DNA of 64,000 nt, from NCBI GenBank assembly GCA_020881915.1, contig JAJFPB010000011.1, positions 1,736,001-1,800,000 on the forward strand. Direction: 5' to 3'. The notes beneath the pieces were generated by a model. It made no database searches and was not told where the DNA came from. It saw nothing but the letters and a program-made list of their open reading frames with translations. Numbering within the stretch: position 1 is the first letter of the stretch; each line of letters opens with the position of its first letter. Both the position numbers and the translations under genes were made by a program. Shown in pieces: positions 32,883 through 43,003 of this stretch. The DNA comes from Paramyrothecium sp. XJ0827 (lineage: Eukaryota; Ascomycota; Sordariomycetes; Hypocreales; Stachybotryaceae).

Positions 32883-34701
32883 ATGCTCCTTCCGCCTGCA
32901 ACCTCGTGGACCAGCTACATTGGGGGGATACCATTGTTTGTGGCACTATGCATCATCCTACACCGCCGATTCCTCCATCCGCTTGCGAACGTACCAGGTC
33001 CCTTCTTATGGGCCATATCAGGGCTTCCGATCCTGTATTACCAGGGAATCAAAGAAGGCAATCTTGTTTATGAACTTCCACGCCTGCATGAGATATATGG
33101 TATAAGATACCAACACACGCCTCGCCTACGTTCCAGCGACTGATGGCGATTGTCTCACAGGACCCGTACTGCGTATCGGACCGAACGAAGTCCACTTGAG
33201 CGATCCCAATGACTACAACAAAATTTACCATGTTGGCTCGAAATTTCTCAAGGACTCGCGGTATTACAGGCCCCTGGAAGGCCCAGTTCGAGCCCCCGTT
33301 CTGTTCACAATGCTGGATCCAGAAGCCCATCGTGTGCGACGAGATGCCGTCAGCCCATTTTTCTCCCATCGTTCGGTCACTGAACTGGAGGAACTGATAT
33401 GGAGCAAAGTGAGCAAGCTCTGCGCCATCATGGAATCGAAATTCGACTCCGAGCCGCACAAGCCGTTCGATGCTTACGGTGCGTTTCGAGCATATTCCGT
33501 TGATGTCATGACAGAATATTCGTACGCGCGCTGCTGGAATCATCTCGACGAGCCTGACTTTGGAGCATGGTTCCCGGACTCCCTCCGTATGGTCCAGCTG
33601 TTGTTCATATGGTGCCAAACATTCCCCATCCTAGGTCCGCTGCTCGCAATTGTGCCAGACTGGGCACAGACTACGCTATTCCCCTTCTACAGAACGTGGC
33701 TGGATACTTTACGGATGGTGCGCAATGCCGTGACCGAAGTCCAAGAAGAGGTTGCCGCAGGCAAGAAGCCAGAACGAAGGACTGTCTTCCACGAACTGCT
33801 TGATATCGGCTCTTCAAAAGCTCATCGAATTGCAGGGAGAAGTGTCTCTCAGACGACGTGGTGTTTGCCGATGCCCTTCAATTAACAGGTGCAGCTGCCG
33901 AGACCGCAGGAGCAACCATAGAACGTGGCGTCTATGAGGTTCTCAGTAACTCGGAGGTTTATGAAAAGATCATTAGAGAGCTCCGAGAAGCGTTCCCTCA
34001 GGGGAGAAAAATGAGCATGGCAGCGCTGCAGAAATTACCCTACCTAGGTGGAGTGGTCAAGGAATCATTAAGGTAAAACTACATTCAAGGCCTTCATTTT
34101 ATTCCGTGCCATTTTCTGCTTCATAGATAAAGCTACAGGAGGGAACACTGGCTTCATCTCGCATGCAGACTCTAACATGGCCCTAGGCTTCATCCCGGCA
34201 TTCCCGGGCGTCTGCCCCGCGTGGTCCCTCAAGATGGATGCGTATTCAATGGGGTCGCTCTACGATCCGGTACCGTCGTCAGCATGAGCGCGCACACCAT
34301 GTGAGTATATGGCCACTCACACACTATACTATATTAATGTTCACGCTAATATTCTTCAAAGGCATCAAAATAAAGACCTGTTTCCTAACCCGGATGTGTT
34401 TGATCCAAATCGATGGATTGGCACGCCGGAAGAGGTTAAAAGTCGCGAGAGATACCTTGTATCATTTGGGAGAGGAAGTCGGAGTTGTGTGGGAGAGTCT
34501 CTCGCTTTGTTCAAGATTTTTTGCTCACTGGCAGGCATTTTTCACCGGTTTGACAATTTAGGAGTGTGCCCTGGATTCGAAAGACATCACTTGAATCTTG
34601 TCGAGTTATTTATAGGGTATCATCCTTGGAAAGCGGAGAGGTTCAAGCTTATCAGGAAGCCAGAGGAAAACGATCCACTTTCGAAGGCCAGCTGTAACTA
34701 A
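32883..34701 (+). pseudogene. Cytochrome P450 monooxygenase with one frameshift
   Basis: Exons 32883-33099, 33161-34072, 34187-34300 and 34362-34701 (introns 61, 114 and 61 nt) encode a P450. It has an N-terminal membrane anchor (about residues 12-32), the proline-rich NVPGPFLWA, an I-helix region LTGAAAETAG, ExxR in KESLRLHP, a PERF-like DPNRW and the heme loop FGRGSRSCVGE. Total exon length is 1583 nt, one short of a multiple of three. The frame breaks at about 33835, between FHELLDIGSSKAHRIAG and LSDDVVFADALQL, consistent with one lost base. If intact it would be a 527-residue ER-anchored oxidase. The N-terminal region resembles P450s of fungal terpenoid pathways, fitting the ABA3-like synthase upstream. 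That link is inference. Confidence 0.85.
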
Positions 34702-36314
34702 TCATATCCGAGTGGTTATTCGTACAATAGTACATTAGACATATGCACATCCTGATCGACGAGACCGGACCGGTTGGGGCAGGCGCCAGGACCGCGCTCA
34801 GTAAGGTCGCTGTCGAATTAGCCATGCGCAGCCGCAATACCTCAGCCTAGAGTCTACTCGCTAGGGAATACGTCACTGCGAACCTTCCTCGCTGCTCTGT
34901 TGGAATTGCGGTCATGAAGAGTAGATACTTGGGGTCAACCAGATCGTGTCACCGCAGCGCCCAGTCAGATGCTAGGAGCCACGTGAACATTAAGACATAT
35001 CGGCTCGTCTCCGTGCCCTGCCCTGGGACCGCTGCAGAAAGTCTTCGCGCCGTTGCCCGTTGGCCTCAATCATGGGACTTTGCTGCCCCTAGCTGCCCAT
35101 TGTCGTGATGGCATGGATCAACGCGGTGCAGTCGCATACCTCAATCTGTGGTTGGACTGGGCTTTGATCAGCCCAGGTATTTTTCTTCATGTACTGACGA
35201 ACGGTTGGCCACCGCACCTTGAGGCATTGTAGGAGGAAGGGGCCTATATGAAGTCTCGTCCTAAAAATCTCGTTATATTGGGCCGTCGGCGGTCGACAGC
35301 GTGCGCCGAGTCCTCGCGTTGCGATGAGGTCTCGGCCGGCCTAAATCACAAAATATTAGCGGCGTGTAGAGGGCGGCGCAAGCAGTGCTAGGTGTCGAGC
35401 TTTGCTTGCCTCAATCACACGATAGCATCTCCGAAGCTCATGAGTCGGGCGAGGACGTAGTAGAGACGCCGCCACCTCGACTTGGCGATCAAAGCGAGCA
35501 AGGTGCCGCACCACTTGGAGCAATTTCTTCTCAACCAACAACAGTACCACATTTTACACCGTGCAACGCACACTCTTTTACTTGATGCGCTTTCTCACCT
35601 GCGAACACAGTCATATTTACCTCGCCATCGGCATCTTCCCCACGCATCTCGTTACCCACGCGCGACTCCTCGAGTCCCCATCAGCAGGAGTGAAGAGGCT
35701 TTACGCGGGCACCCGCCCAAGGGAGTGCTCTGGCCGCCCAGCACAACTGATAGCCTTTGAACACAAGGACGGCCCTGTATCAGAGCCTACTATGCTTGTT
35801 CTACAGGATATAAATAGCCACGGTCCGCGAAATAGGCCGAATGCTACTCCTCCGTGTGACAGAGCTCAAGCATCGCTACGGCGAGCGTATCGCCTCGAAT
35901 CGCGAGGGCGGGTCCAGGGCATAAGGAATTAACCAAGACGGCAGGAACATTGAGGTCCTCGGGGCGTTGAGATCACGTTTGCGATCTCAGAATGGTCGCT
36001 AGAGTGTGAAGCAACTAGACAGACACAAGGCGTAACGATTTACATGGAAACCTCCCGGATCGATCTTGGCTAAAGTGGCATTTTATGGGCTCTTGACGAT
36101 GGCTATATGTGCTCCCTTGTGATAGGCCCTATGTCGAGTAGTCGACTCCTTGTACGGCGCAAAAAGTTCAGCCACTCTTTCCATTGCAATAGAGAGTTTG
36201 ACCAACAATCAATATGCCGTGCCATAATTACAAGAGTTGAAGGAATTGGTGGTCCCAATTACCATGGCACCCCCTCCAAATTGTTCGAATGTGTTCCTCC
36301 CAGCTTTGGTATGC
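34702..36314. other. Intergenic, 1.6 kb, no gene recognised
   Basis: Several open frames of 60-120 codons overlap on both strands, but none has recognisable motifs or fungal-like intron structure. No inverted or direct repeats were noticed. It may be old transposon or gene debris. Confidence 0.4.
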
Positions 36315-36866
36315 TTAGTTAGTAAATTGAAAGGAATTGGCGTTTGAATTGATGTTCTTACTTATCAGCCTTACCCCTCTTGATTGATTGAACGCGTGGA
36401 TGGGAGACGCGAGCACCTCCGATGGTGCTTCACGTGCTGCTTGGTGAGATAAGAGCTCGTCCCAAGCCTCTATAATAGGATCCGCTGCATCTTGTAACTG
36501 TTTTGTTGCTGCAGTTTTCAGGAACTCATCACTGTGCTTTTGCGGCATTTGTAGGATGTCCCGTACGATCACTTCAAGGTTAATGACTCTTGGCAATAAC
36601 CGATTAAGAAAAGCAGCATTTTCTTCAGTAAGAGCTGGGTTAGGCTTGTTGACATTCGCGTCCTCCTCCATTTTTTTGAGACGTTTGGGCAGATCCGAGA
36701 ATTTGTCAGACAAATCCACAACCGTCCTTGGGGCTCCAGCCTCTCTCAGGGCTTTGAAAGCATCATCAGTCGCTTCCAGGCTGCAGCGAAAATTCTCGTA
36801 GGGGTCTTGACAGCAAAAAACCATGGTGCAGAGAAAAGCTTGATTGGTAAAGCTTTGCAAGCACAC
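36315..36866 (-). CDS. Hypothetical protein, helical and charged
   Basis: A 183-codon minus-strand frame with protein-like composition. It starts near MVFCCQDPYENF (a better start than the first Met), then has an amphipathic helical stretch rich in Lys, Glu and Leu (DLSDKFSDLPKRLKKMEED, NRLLPRVINLEVIVRDIL, DAADPIIEAWDELL). There is no recognised domain and no signal peptide. It may be the C-terminal exon of a larger gene that includes the minus-strand frames at 36903-37336, but no clear splice pair was found. Confidence 0.45.
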   Translation of the reverse strand: MCLQSFTNQAFLCTMVFCCQDPYENFRCSLEATDDAFKALREAGAPRTVVDLSDKFSDLPKRLKKMEEDANVNKPNPALTEENAAFLNRLLPRVINLEVIVRDILQMPQKHSDEFLKTAATKQLQDAADPIIEAWDELLSHQAAREAPSEVLASPIHAFNQSRGVRLISKNINSNANSFQFTN

Positions 36867-36902
36867 GGTTACCGTACACTTTTGAGGACAAGTTTTGTAG
36901 TT

Positions 36903-37336
36903 TCAGCCGCATAAGAAAGAAGCGGTGAAGACCTGTGGATCTTTCCTTGATTGCGCGAATAAGTTGTGGACCAGCATCTTGGCCAATTGGAGCTGGTTAA
37001 AGTGTATGCGTCGCATGTTAGACCTCCACTTTCTCTCCAACGTGGCTGTTAGATATCTCGAGATATAGTGGCCTAAGGCATCCATGCCTGGATCATGCAT
37101 CTCTTTCGTACCGGCACACAGATGATGCTCGATACATCGCTACATACATTCTGCGTTGTGACCCTGTCCCACACCTCATTACCTGACTGTAGCTGCCAGA
37201 CCCAATACGGTGGTCTTACTGTACCACTACTACTCTGAGTGGTGGCAATTACAAAGGCTTGGGCGTTGTCGTTGTATAGACTTCGAACGAGAAATTTCGA
37301 ATGGTAGTTGGAACAATTTCCCAGATGCCTGGTCAC
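36903..37336 (-). other. Possible upstream exons or remnant of a hypothetical gene
   Basis: Two minus-strand frames overlap by 28 bp. 37336-37073 encodes AFVIATTQSSSGTVRPPYWVWQ and similar; 37100-36903 encodes MHDPGMDALGHYISRYLTATLERKWRS and similar. Both read like protein, and they could be one frameshifted sequence or exons of the gene ending at 36315. No family is recognised. Confidence 0.3.
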
Positions 37337-37682
37337 CGAGAGCCATGAATCGAAGGTAGATCATGATGCTTGTTTGTGTGGTAGTCTCCATTTTGATGGC
37401 TATATGTACACACCTTTATTCATGCGTAGCCACCTCAGACGACCACATGGTCATTTGCCAACAAATTAACAAATGGTGGATCCGTTCCGCTGTATTAAAG
37501 ATGAAACCGTGCGATGCTCCGTCTTTACCTAGACCCTGACTACCTATAGCTCCACTCAGATTGCTGGCGTCAGCAAAATAATGGAGGCTAGAAAGGTCTC
37601 CATCAGACCTTCGTCAGGCTCTGGGTAGCATCAGTATATAAACAGTTAATTTCCTTTCTCATCCATTTCTCTGGCCGCCACA
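37337..37682. other. Intergenic, promoter of the BRCT gene
   Basis: No coding sequence. It contains a TATATAAAC motif at about 37635, some 45 bp before ATG 37683, a plausible TATA box. Confidence 0.45.
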
Positions 37683-38576
37683 ATGTCTGTCACATGCAAA
37701 ACTCTTTTGAACGGGAAGGTCTTTGCTATCTCAGGCATATTTATGAGCGGTACCCATGCCTTCATCGGAGATGTCCTTAAAAGTGCCGGTGCCGAAGTGT
37801 CGCATCATGTGACAAGTGCTACCAATCATGTGATTTTTGGACGTCAGAAAAGGTCTAAAGGCAAGACAAAAGTCTTGAAGGCTGCGACGAAGAAGCAGTT
37901 TCCGCAGATTGGAGAAAACCTCATTGGTAGGATATTGCCTTGCTTTCAAAACTGTAGTGGAGACCCTGCCAGTTGCCCTATGGCCGTGGACATTCTTTTG
38001 ACCGAAAGATCTGATTCTGCTGAAAAGGAGAAGTCTACACAAGTAGTCAAAAAAGAACAAAACAGTGGTTCATCATCACGTCATGCGATAGGTGCAACTA
38101 GCCATGGGATTTGCGACCTTCAGAAGAGGCCAACAAAAGCCAAGACAAGAGGAAAGACGAAATCCATAGGGGCTGCAGGGAAGAAAGGTCTTCCGCCAAT
38201 TGAACAAGACTTCCTTGATAGCCAGCAGGAATTCATGTCCACAATGGCATCTGAAAGGCCAGCTGGTATGGCCAAAGGTTCGGTTTCGCTTAAACGACAG
38301 ACACAAGTATCCCTCAAAAAACGAACCAGTGGTTCTTCATCAAATAAAATAGAGAAACTTCGTACTGCGGCGAACAAATTTGAGGAGCTTATGAAAAGAC
38401 CAGCATCTAGCCCTAACTTACGTGGGGTTTTGCTAACTTGTGACATCGATTATAACGACGCGAAGACGAAGGACGAGCTCCTGAATGTACTTCACGAGAA
38501 TTGGAACACGATTGAGGCAGAAATGGAAAAGATTAAGGAAGCCAAACGTTCCACAAAAGGCATCTCTAATGCTTGA
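37683..38576 (+). CDS. BRCT-domain protein, possibly two BRCT-like repeats
   Basis: An intronless frame of 297 residues. Residues 7-55 (LLNGKVFAISGIFMSGTHAF, then IGDVLKSAGAEV and TNHVIFG) fit the start and middle of a BRCT domain, a phosphopeptide- or DNA-end-binding fold of DNA-damage proteins. Residues about 130-180 (RHAIGATSHGICDLQKRPTK, then a basic stretch and LPPIEQDF) echo residues 40-80 (SHHVTSATNHVIFGRQKRSK, then a basic stretch and FPQIGENL), suggesting an internal duplication. The C-terminus is a Lys/Glu-rich, probably coiled, region. There is no signal peptide; basic stretches suggest a nuclear location. The characteristic Trp of the last BRCT helix is not evident, so the domain may be divergent. 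Confidence 0.6.
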   Translation: MSVTCKTLLNGKVFAISGIFMSGTHAFIGDVLKSAGAEVSHHVTSATNHVIFGRQKRSKGKTKVLKAATKKQFPQIGENLIGRILPCFQNCSGDPASCPMAVDILLTERSDSAEKEKSTQVVKKEQNSGSSSRHAIGATSHGICDLQKRPTKAKTRGKTKSIGAAGKKGLPPIEQDFLDSQQEFMSTMASERPAGMAKGSVSLKRQTQVSLKKRTSGSSSNKIEKLRTAANKFEELMKRPASSPNLRGVLLTCDIDYNDAKTKDELLNVLHENWNTIEAEMEKIKEAKRSTKGISNA

Positions 38577-39287
38577 AATTGACCCGGCACTTTACATGTC
38601 TACGGCATCTGAAACCTCAGGAAGATGCGACCAAAGAAACATCTAAGGAAATACAAAAATCTTGTTGTAGGACTTTTTGTTAGGATAGAGAAACACAAAC
38701 CACACCCCGACACTTAACAATCACGGCTTTTCCTCGAGGTAGATGCCTGAAGGACTCATACTCACAAGATCCAACTCACGTCTTCGGGGCATCAAGATGA
38801 ACACGACCCACCTCTAACTAGTTTTAGTCGTCTGCAAAGTACGTGAGTTCAAAGCGTTGGCGGTGCGAGTGATAATTTACATAATGACCTAAGCCACTAT
38901 TCTTTCCATTTCCCACCATCACACTGGCGAATTACTGATCTTAGATGATGTTATTGTATAACTTGTGTAAGCATGAATGACTCAGAAAGGACAAGACGGA
39001 ACGAAGCCTGGCGCACTTTTCTCTCCCTTTTCTTGGCCTACTAACCTCTTCCGTCAACACTCCTAAACCCCACTGCTTTTCTGATCACCCACTTGAGCTT
39101 TTGCGACCTGCCCATTCGTGCTCGCACCCACTGGCCGATTTCCACCCGCCGTGATAAATTTGGCGCTTACGATAAGCCTTGGATGGTTTTATCTACAAGG
39201 GCTATATATATAACATGCGTGTTGCACTTACTATCATACATTTATCAAACCGCACCATTGCGGCACACTCTAGGGCAATTCAGAACA
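38577..39287. other. Intergenic, 5' region of GH128
   Basis: No separate gene is supported. The frame of the glucanase is open back to 39093, but the segment before 39288 is not secretory in character. A TATATATAA motif at about 39205 fits a TATA box 75 bp upstream of the chosen ATG. Confidence 0.5.
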
Positions 39288-40469
39288 ATGTATGTCCTAA
39301 CTTCGACAGTTGCTATTCTGGCTCTATCTCGGCTAACATTAGGCGATGTTCTCGCGCAGTATGGTGGCCAGACTCACAAAAAAGTTCTCAAGTCCGTCTG
39401 GGAAACAATTTGGAAGACCACCTGCATTACAGATGATCGAAAGACCACCACTGTCGGGGCGGTCGTCGATACACATCAAGCCATTGCTACTTCGGCTCCT
39501 CTCAATGTCATTGCATTGAGCGATCGGGTTTTGGCCGAAATTTCGACCCGGATCCTTCCTCTCCCCAATCCTGCAACGACTTTGGTCACTTCCATCGTTC
39601 CCGAATGCAGTGACAAGCCTGATCTAGGGGCAGTGGACCCCGTGCCCAGCATACCTGGACCTGAAGGACTGGTGGAAAACCATATTGAAACAATGCCCGA
39701 CAAGGGCCTTGAAGATGTTGAGTCTTCTAGTTCAGCTTTTGCGATCAATTTCCCTTCTAAGCGTGGTATGGCCTATAACACAGCTGAGCTTGCCAACGAG
39801 TTCCACTCAGTTTGTCACTCCTGCCGCTGGGCGTACAATTGGGGTTCGAGCGCTCCAGGTCTAGATCCTCAGATCAGCTATGTGCCCATGCTTTGGGGCA
39901 AGCTTTGGAGTGAGGAGGCTTACGGTGACTGGGCGAGGGATATCGAAACTGCTATTGCTCAAGGCTCCAAGGCCATCCTAAGCTTTAACGAGCCTGATCA
40001 CCCCGACCAAGCCAACATGACTCCACTCGAGGCCGCCACCCTTCATAACCAGCGCATGAATCAATACGCCGGCAGAGTCCTCATTGGTTCCCCCGCTGTC
40101 ACTAACGGTGGGGGCGAGAAGGGTCTGAAATGGCTCGATAGCTTTTTTATGGCCTGTGACGGTCTAGACGGTGGCTGTGCTATAAATTTCTGCGCCATCC
40201 ATTGGTACTCCGAGGCTGAATATGCGGATGATCTGCTGGTGCATATCGATCGTGCCCACAATGTTTGTGGTGGTCGACCTATCTGGCTGACTGAGTTTGC
40301 ACCTCTTGGGAATGGAGAAGAGATTTCTAATTTTATGGCCACTATGATTCCCAAGCTTGATGTCATCGATTATCTTCATGCCTATTCGTACTTCTGGGTC
40401 GACACGAGTAGTTTGATGATATCTGAGACTTCGCTCAGCTCTTTTGGTCAAATATATGCATCTATCTGA
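39288..40469 (+). CDS. Secreted glycoside hydrolase family 128 (Asl1-like beta-1,3-glucanase)
   Basis: The start at 39288 (MYVLTSTVAILALSRLTLGD) is chosen because it gives a clear signal peptide; 393 residues, no intron. A Thr/Pro-rich linker of about 130 residues precedes the catalytic core, which begins near KRGMAYNTAELANEF. The core has WAYNWGS, YVPMLWG, ILSFNEPDH (acid/base Glu), FCAIHWY and IWLTEFAP (nucleophile Glu), in the order typical of the Asl1/GH128 fold. These enzymes cleave cell-wall beta-1,3-glucans and are often attached to the wall. All catalytic residues are present, so it is probably functional. The long N-terminal linker could be glycosylated and space the domain in the wall. 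Confidence 0.85.
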   Translation: MYVLTSTVAILALSRLTLGDVLAQYGGQTHKKVLKSVWETIWKTTCITDDRKTTTVGAVVDTHQAIATSAPLNVIALSDRVLAEISTRILPLPNPATTLVTSIVPECSDKPDLGAVDPVPSIPGPEGLVENHIETMPDKGLEDVESSSSAFAINFPSKRGMAYNTAELANEFHSVCHSCRWAYNWGSSAPGLDPQISYVPMLWGKLWSEEAYGDWARDIETAIAQGSKAILSFNEPDHPDQANMTPLEAATLHNQRMNQYAGRVLIGSPAVTNGGGEKGLKWLDSFFMACDGLDGGCAINFCAIHWYSEAEYADDLLVHIDRAHNVCGGRPIWLTEFAPLGNGEEISNFMATMIPKLDVIDYLHAYSYFWVDTSSLMISETSLSSFGQIYASI

Positions 40470-41598
40470 TCAAGATCAGAGACTCGTATTATGATTATTA
40501 TGTGTTTCGGCTCATTTGTTTTATTTATCAGTCGAATTCTAGGGAATAGTCCAAGAGTTATGGTCCTTCTATCCTGCCATTGCCGTCGATTGATAAAATC
40601 GTGGTGTACGGATTTGTGTGTGGCTCGTATGTCGCAAAAAAACCAAAAATTTCAATTTGTATACAGATATGTAACCAATTCCACAGACCGTGACGCTGTA
40701 ATGCAGTCTCCTTGTACCATGCACTATATGAAACCCAGACTATTCGAAGCAACGCCCATGAATTGGTATTTCCGGGCGTTGGCTTCAGGCCGCTCCGCAA
40801 GCCTAGCTCTCTGTGCTTCAGTACCAGCTCCTGCCGCTCACCATTCTAGAGAGTGTGGTTGTGCATGGTCTCCCACCCGTCACGCCACAGGACGGACTCG
40901 GAGCGGACAGTGGAGATCCCGTAGCCCAAGCGGAGGCACCGGAGCGCCGCGGTCATGGCGAAGTCCTCTCGAGGCTGCCCCTGTGCCGTGTGGGGCTAAA
41001 CGTGCTCAAAGGAGCAGGCAGGGTTAATTCATTGTGCCGCAAGACGCCGGGCACCGATGCATCTGTCCCCAGAGATCAGACGCCTGCCGATTTGTTTGCC
41101 AGTCGCCAGACTGTGCCGTCCAGTTTCACGGTAAGTAATGTGCTCTGTGTCAGGTGAGCTTAGGACGAATATTCAACCCTATCCGACAATTGAGAAATAT
41201 GATAATTAATAATCATTGGTGGAGGAAGTCTGACCTTGATGAAAAGAAGACATGAGTCCGTGGTTGCCTTCTAATCCGAGAGATGGTGCTTCCTTACCGT
41301 ATCTACATGTAGGACTTTTCATAAATGCCCATTGGTTCGAGATAAGGTAGCCAGATCATTTCCTTTCCACCCAAAGACCGTTGCTCAGTTCGTACGTGGC
41401 AAGCTACTTTCCAAATCTGTTCACTCGGAGACATCCGAACGACCGAAGGCCGAATGTCTGGCTCTGAAAGCTAGTCTTGCCAAGGTGGTAGCCCCAGCTA
41501 TAGTGTCGATTGTGTGCAATTCACCGTCTGATTTGGGCCATGCTGACGAAGGTTGTCGCTATTATTCGAAGATTGCAGAGACCAAAGCTCGATTCTGA
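40470..41598. other. Intergenic, 1.1 kb, with an unassigned GC-rich open frame
   Basis: A GC-richer block (about 40800-41100) carries a 114-codon plus-strand frame (40813-41157) with protein-like parts (VPRDQTPADLFASRQTVPSS) but no recognised domain. It may be a gene relic. Nothing else is seen. Confidence 0.35.
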
Positions 41599-42001
41599 TT
41601 ATCTTTGGTATCTCTTGTTCTCAGCTAACTTCTTTTCCAATTTCTTATTCTCTTCTACAACAGCTTCAAGCCTAGTGCTCATTTCTCCAAGCTTCTCACG
41701 TTGTTGCTCAGTACAAAACTTGAGATGCCGATTTTCTGCCTCTAGTCGGACATAATTGTCGAAAAGTCTTCCATAGTACTCGGCCAATCGTCTCTTATTA
41801 TCAGGGTTTTCTTCCTCTCTCACTTGTGAGTCTAACTGTTTCCTCACAGTCATGTCCTAATTGTGGATGAGCCTTGTCGATCGTGTATAGTGGTTTGGAT
41901 CTCACCTCAGTGAAGGTTTCTTCTTCTCTGGCAGAATTCCCGTATCGATTTCTCACCGGATCGTAGGCTCCATCTCTGCCACCTGTGGGTTGAGTTGCCA
42001 T
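41599..42001 (-). CDS. Small coiled-coil protein
   Basis: Two minus-strand exons (42001-41906 and 41856-41599) joined by a 49-nt intron (GTGAG...TTAG) give 117 residues. They run from MATQPTGGRDGAYDPVRNRY through TFTE|DMTVRKQLDSQ to a long heptad-like helix (LEAENRHLKFCTEQQREKLG, then LEAVVEENKKLEKKLAENK). The composition (E, K, R, L and N at heptad spacing) indicates a coiled coil. No DNA-binding basic region is evident, so bZIP is unlikely. Function unknown. Splicing is well supported because it makes the two frames continuous. Confidence 0.6.
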
Positions 42002-43003
42002 TGCCGAGAGAATGATGACGTGCCCAGCAAATCAGAATATTGTGTCCATACCAGCTTGTGTCTACAAAATGCTGATCTGAACTACAAATTTATAGATTTC
42101 CTACGGGTGAAGTCAGTTGTGAGCCTTCGTACAGACGGAAGCATGATGATGTCATTGTAACGGAACCAACACTACCAACTAAAGTACCAATGCCTTGATC
42201 TGAAAAGCACTGTAATTCATGTCTTCCAAAAGCAAATGATGAGTCTAATCAGCTGAGGAAACGGGCTTAACCCGCAATAACCTGATGAGCGGTTTGTTTG
42301 ACGTGAACCAAAAAGATTCACATCGATCAAAATGTGAACAAAGAATCGACAGGGGGTTGTCCTAGCTTGAGTACTAGAGCAAGTCTAAGCGGATCAATGT
42401 GGATTCCCACAGCAGCCAATCTTATACCAACGACGTACGATAGGTGGGGCCTACGCATGTCACATTCTTGGCTTCGGCATAGTTGTCCCACTATTAATTA
42501 AGTTGATCTGCTGTCGAGTGGGCTTGTGACATGTTAGTGTAACGTATGCCTACTAGGGGGGTCTCCTACGAAAGTAGGTCGGAGAGGTCGACTTTGAGAC
42601 CCCCCTAGTAGTATGGAGGCCACGATAGGAGACTGATGTGGGATCTGCGTCCGGTCCACCGAGGTCCACAGCCACGAGGGCCTGGCGGCTGTTACCCAAG
42701 TCATTTGCCCATGAAAAGTCATCGAATGAAAAGAACGCACTTGCCAATATATATCGAGAAGCCACGATAAATCGAGGAGTTCAAATCTTGATCCATAACA
42801 CTTCTCTCTTCGGCTCTTGCTCTTCTCCTTCCCGCCAATACCAAATCTCCCAAGTGGATCCCTGTACATGAAATTTCCAACACCGGCCGGGATTGCACCT
42901 TGGCCGCAACCACAGAAACATGCCACTCCACCCACCCATGGGAATTTCCAGCCTGGGATTCCCTACCCGATTCATAGCTTCCACGCGCAGTGGCCGATAC
43001 CCC
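42002..43003. other. Intergenic flank of the second hAT element
   Basis: No gene supported. If the hAT had simply inserted into the NmrA-like gene, its missing C-terminus should lie here on the minus strand; I do not find it. ATTCCCTACCC at about 42959-42969 resembles a hAT right end, hinting at another hAT boundary. A hairpin repeat is listed separately. Confidence 0.4.
42551..42610. repeat. Perfect 15-bp inverted repeat with internal GAAA hairpin
   Basis: TACTAGGGGGGTCTC (42551-42565) is mirrored by GAGACCCCCCTAGTA (42596-42610). In the 30-nt loop CCTAC-GAAA-GTAGG forms a second small stem. No terminator or known element is recognised. Confidence 0.8.

Noticed and set aside
42959..42969. 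ATTCCCTACCC as the true left end of the second hAT element
   Set aside because: It is in the orientation of a right end and lies outside the perfect terminus at 43004; it may belong to another copy but cannot be shown.
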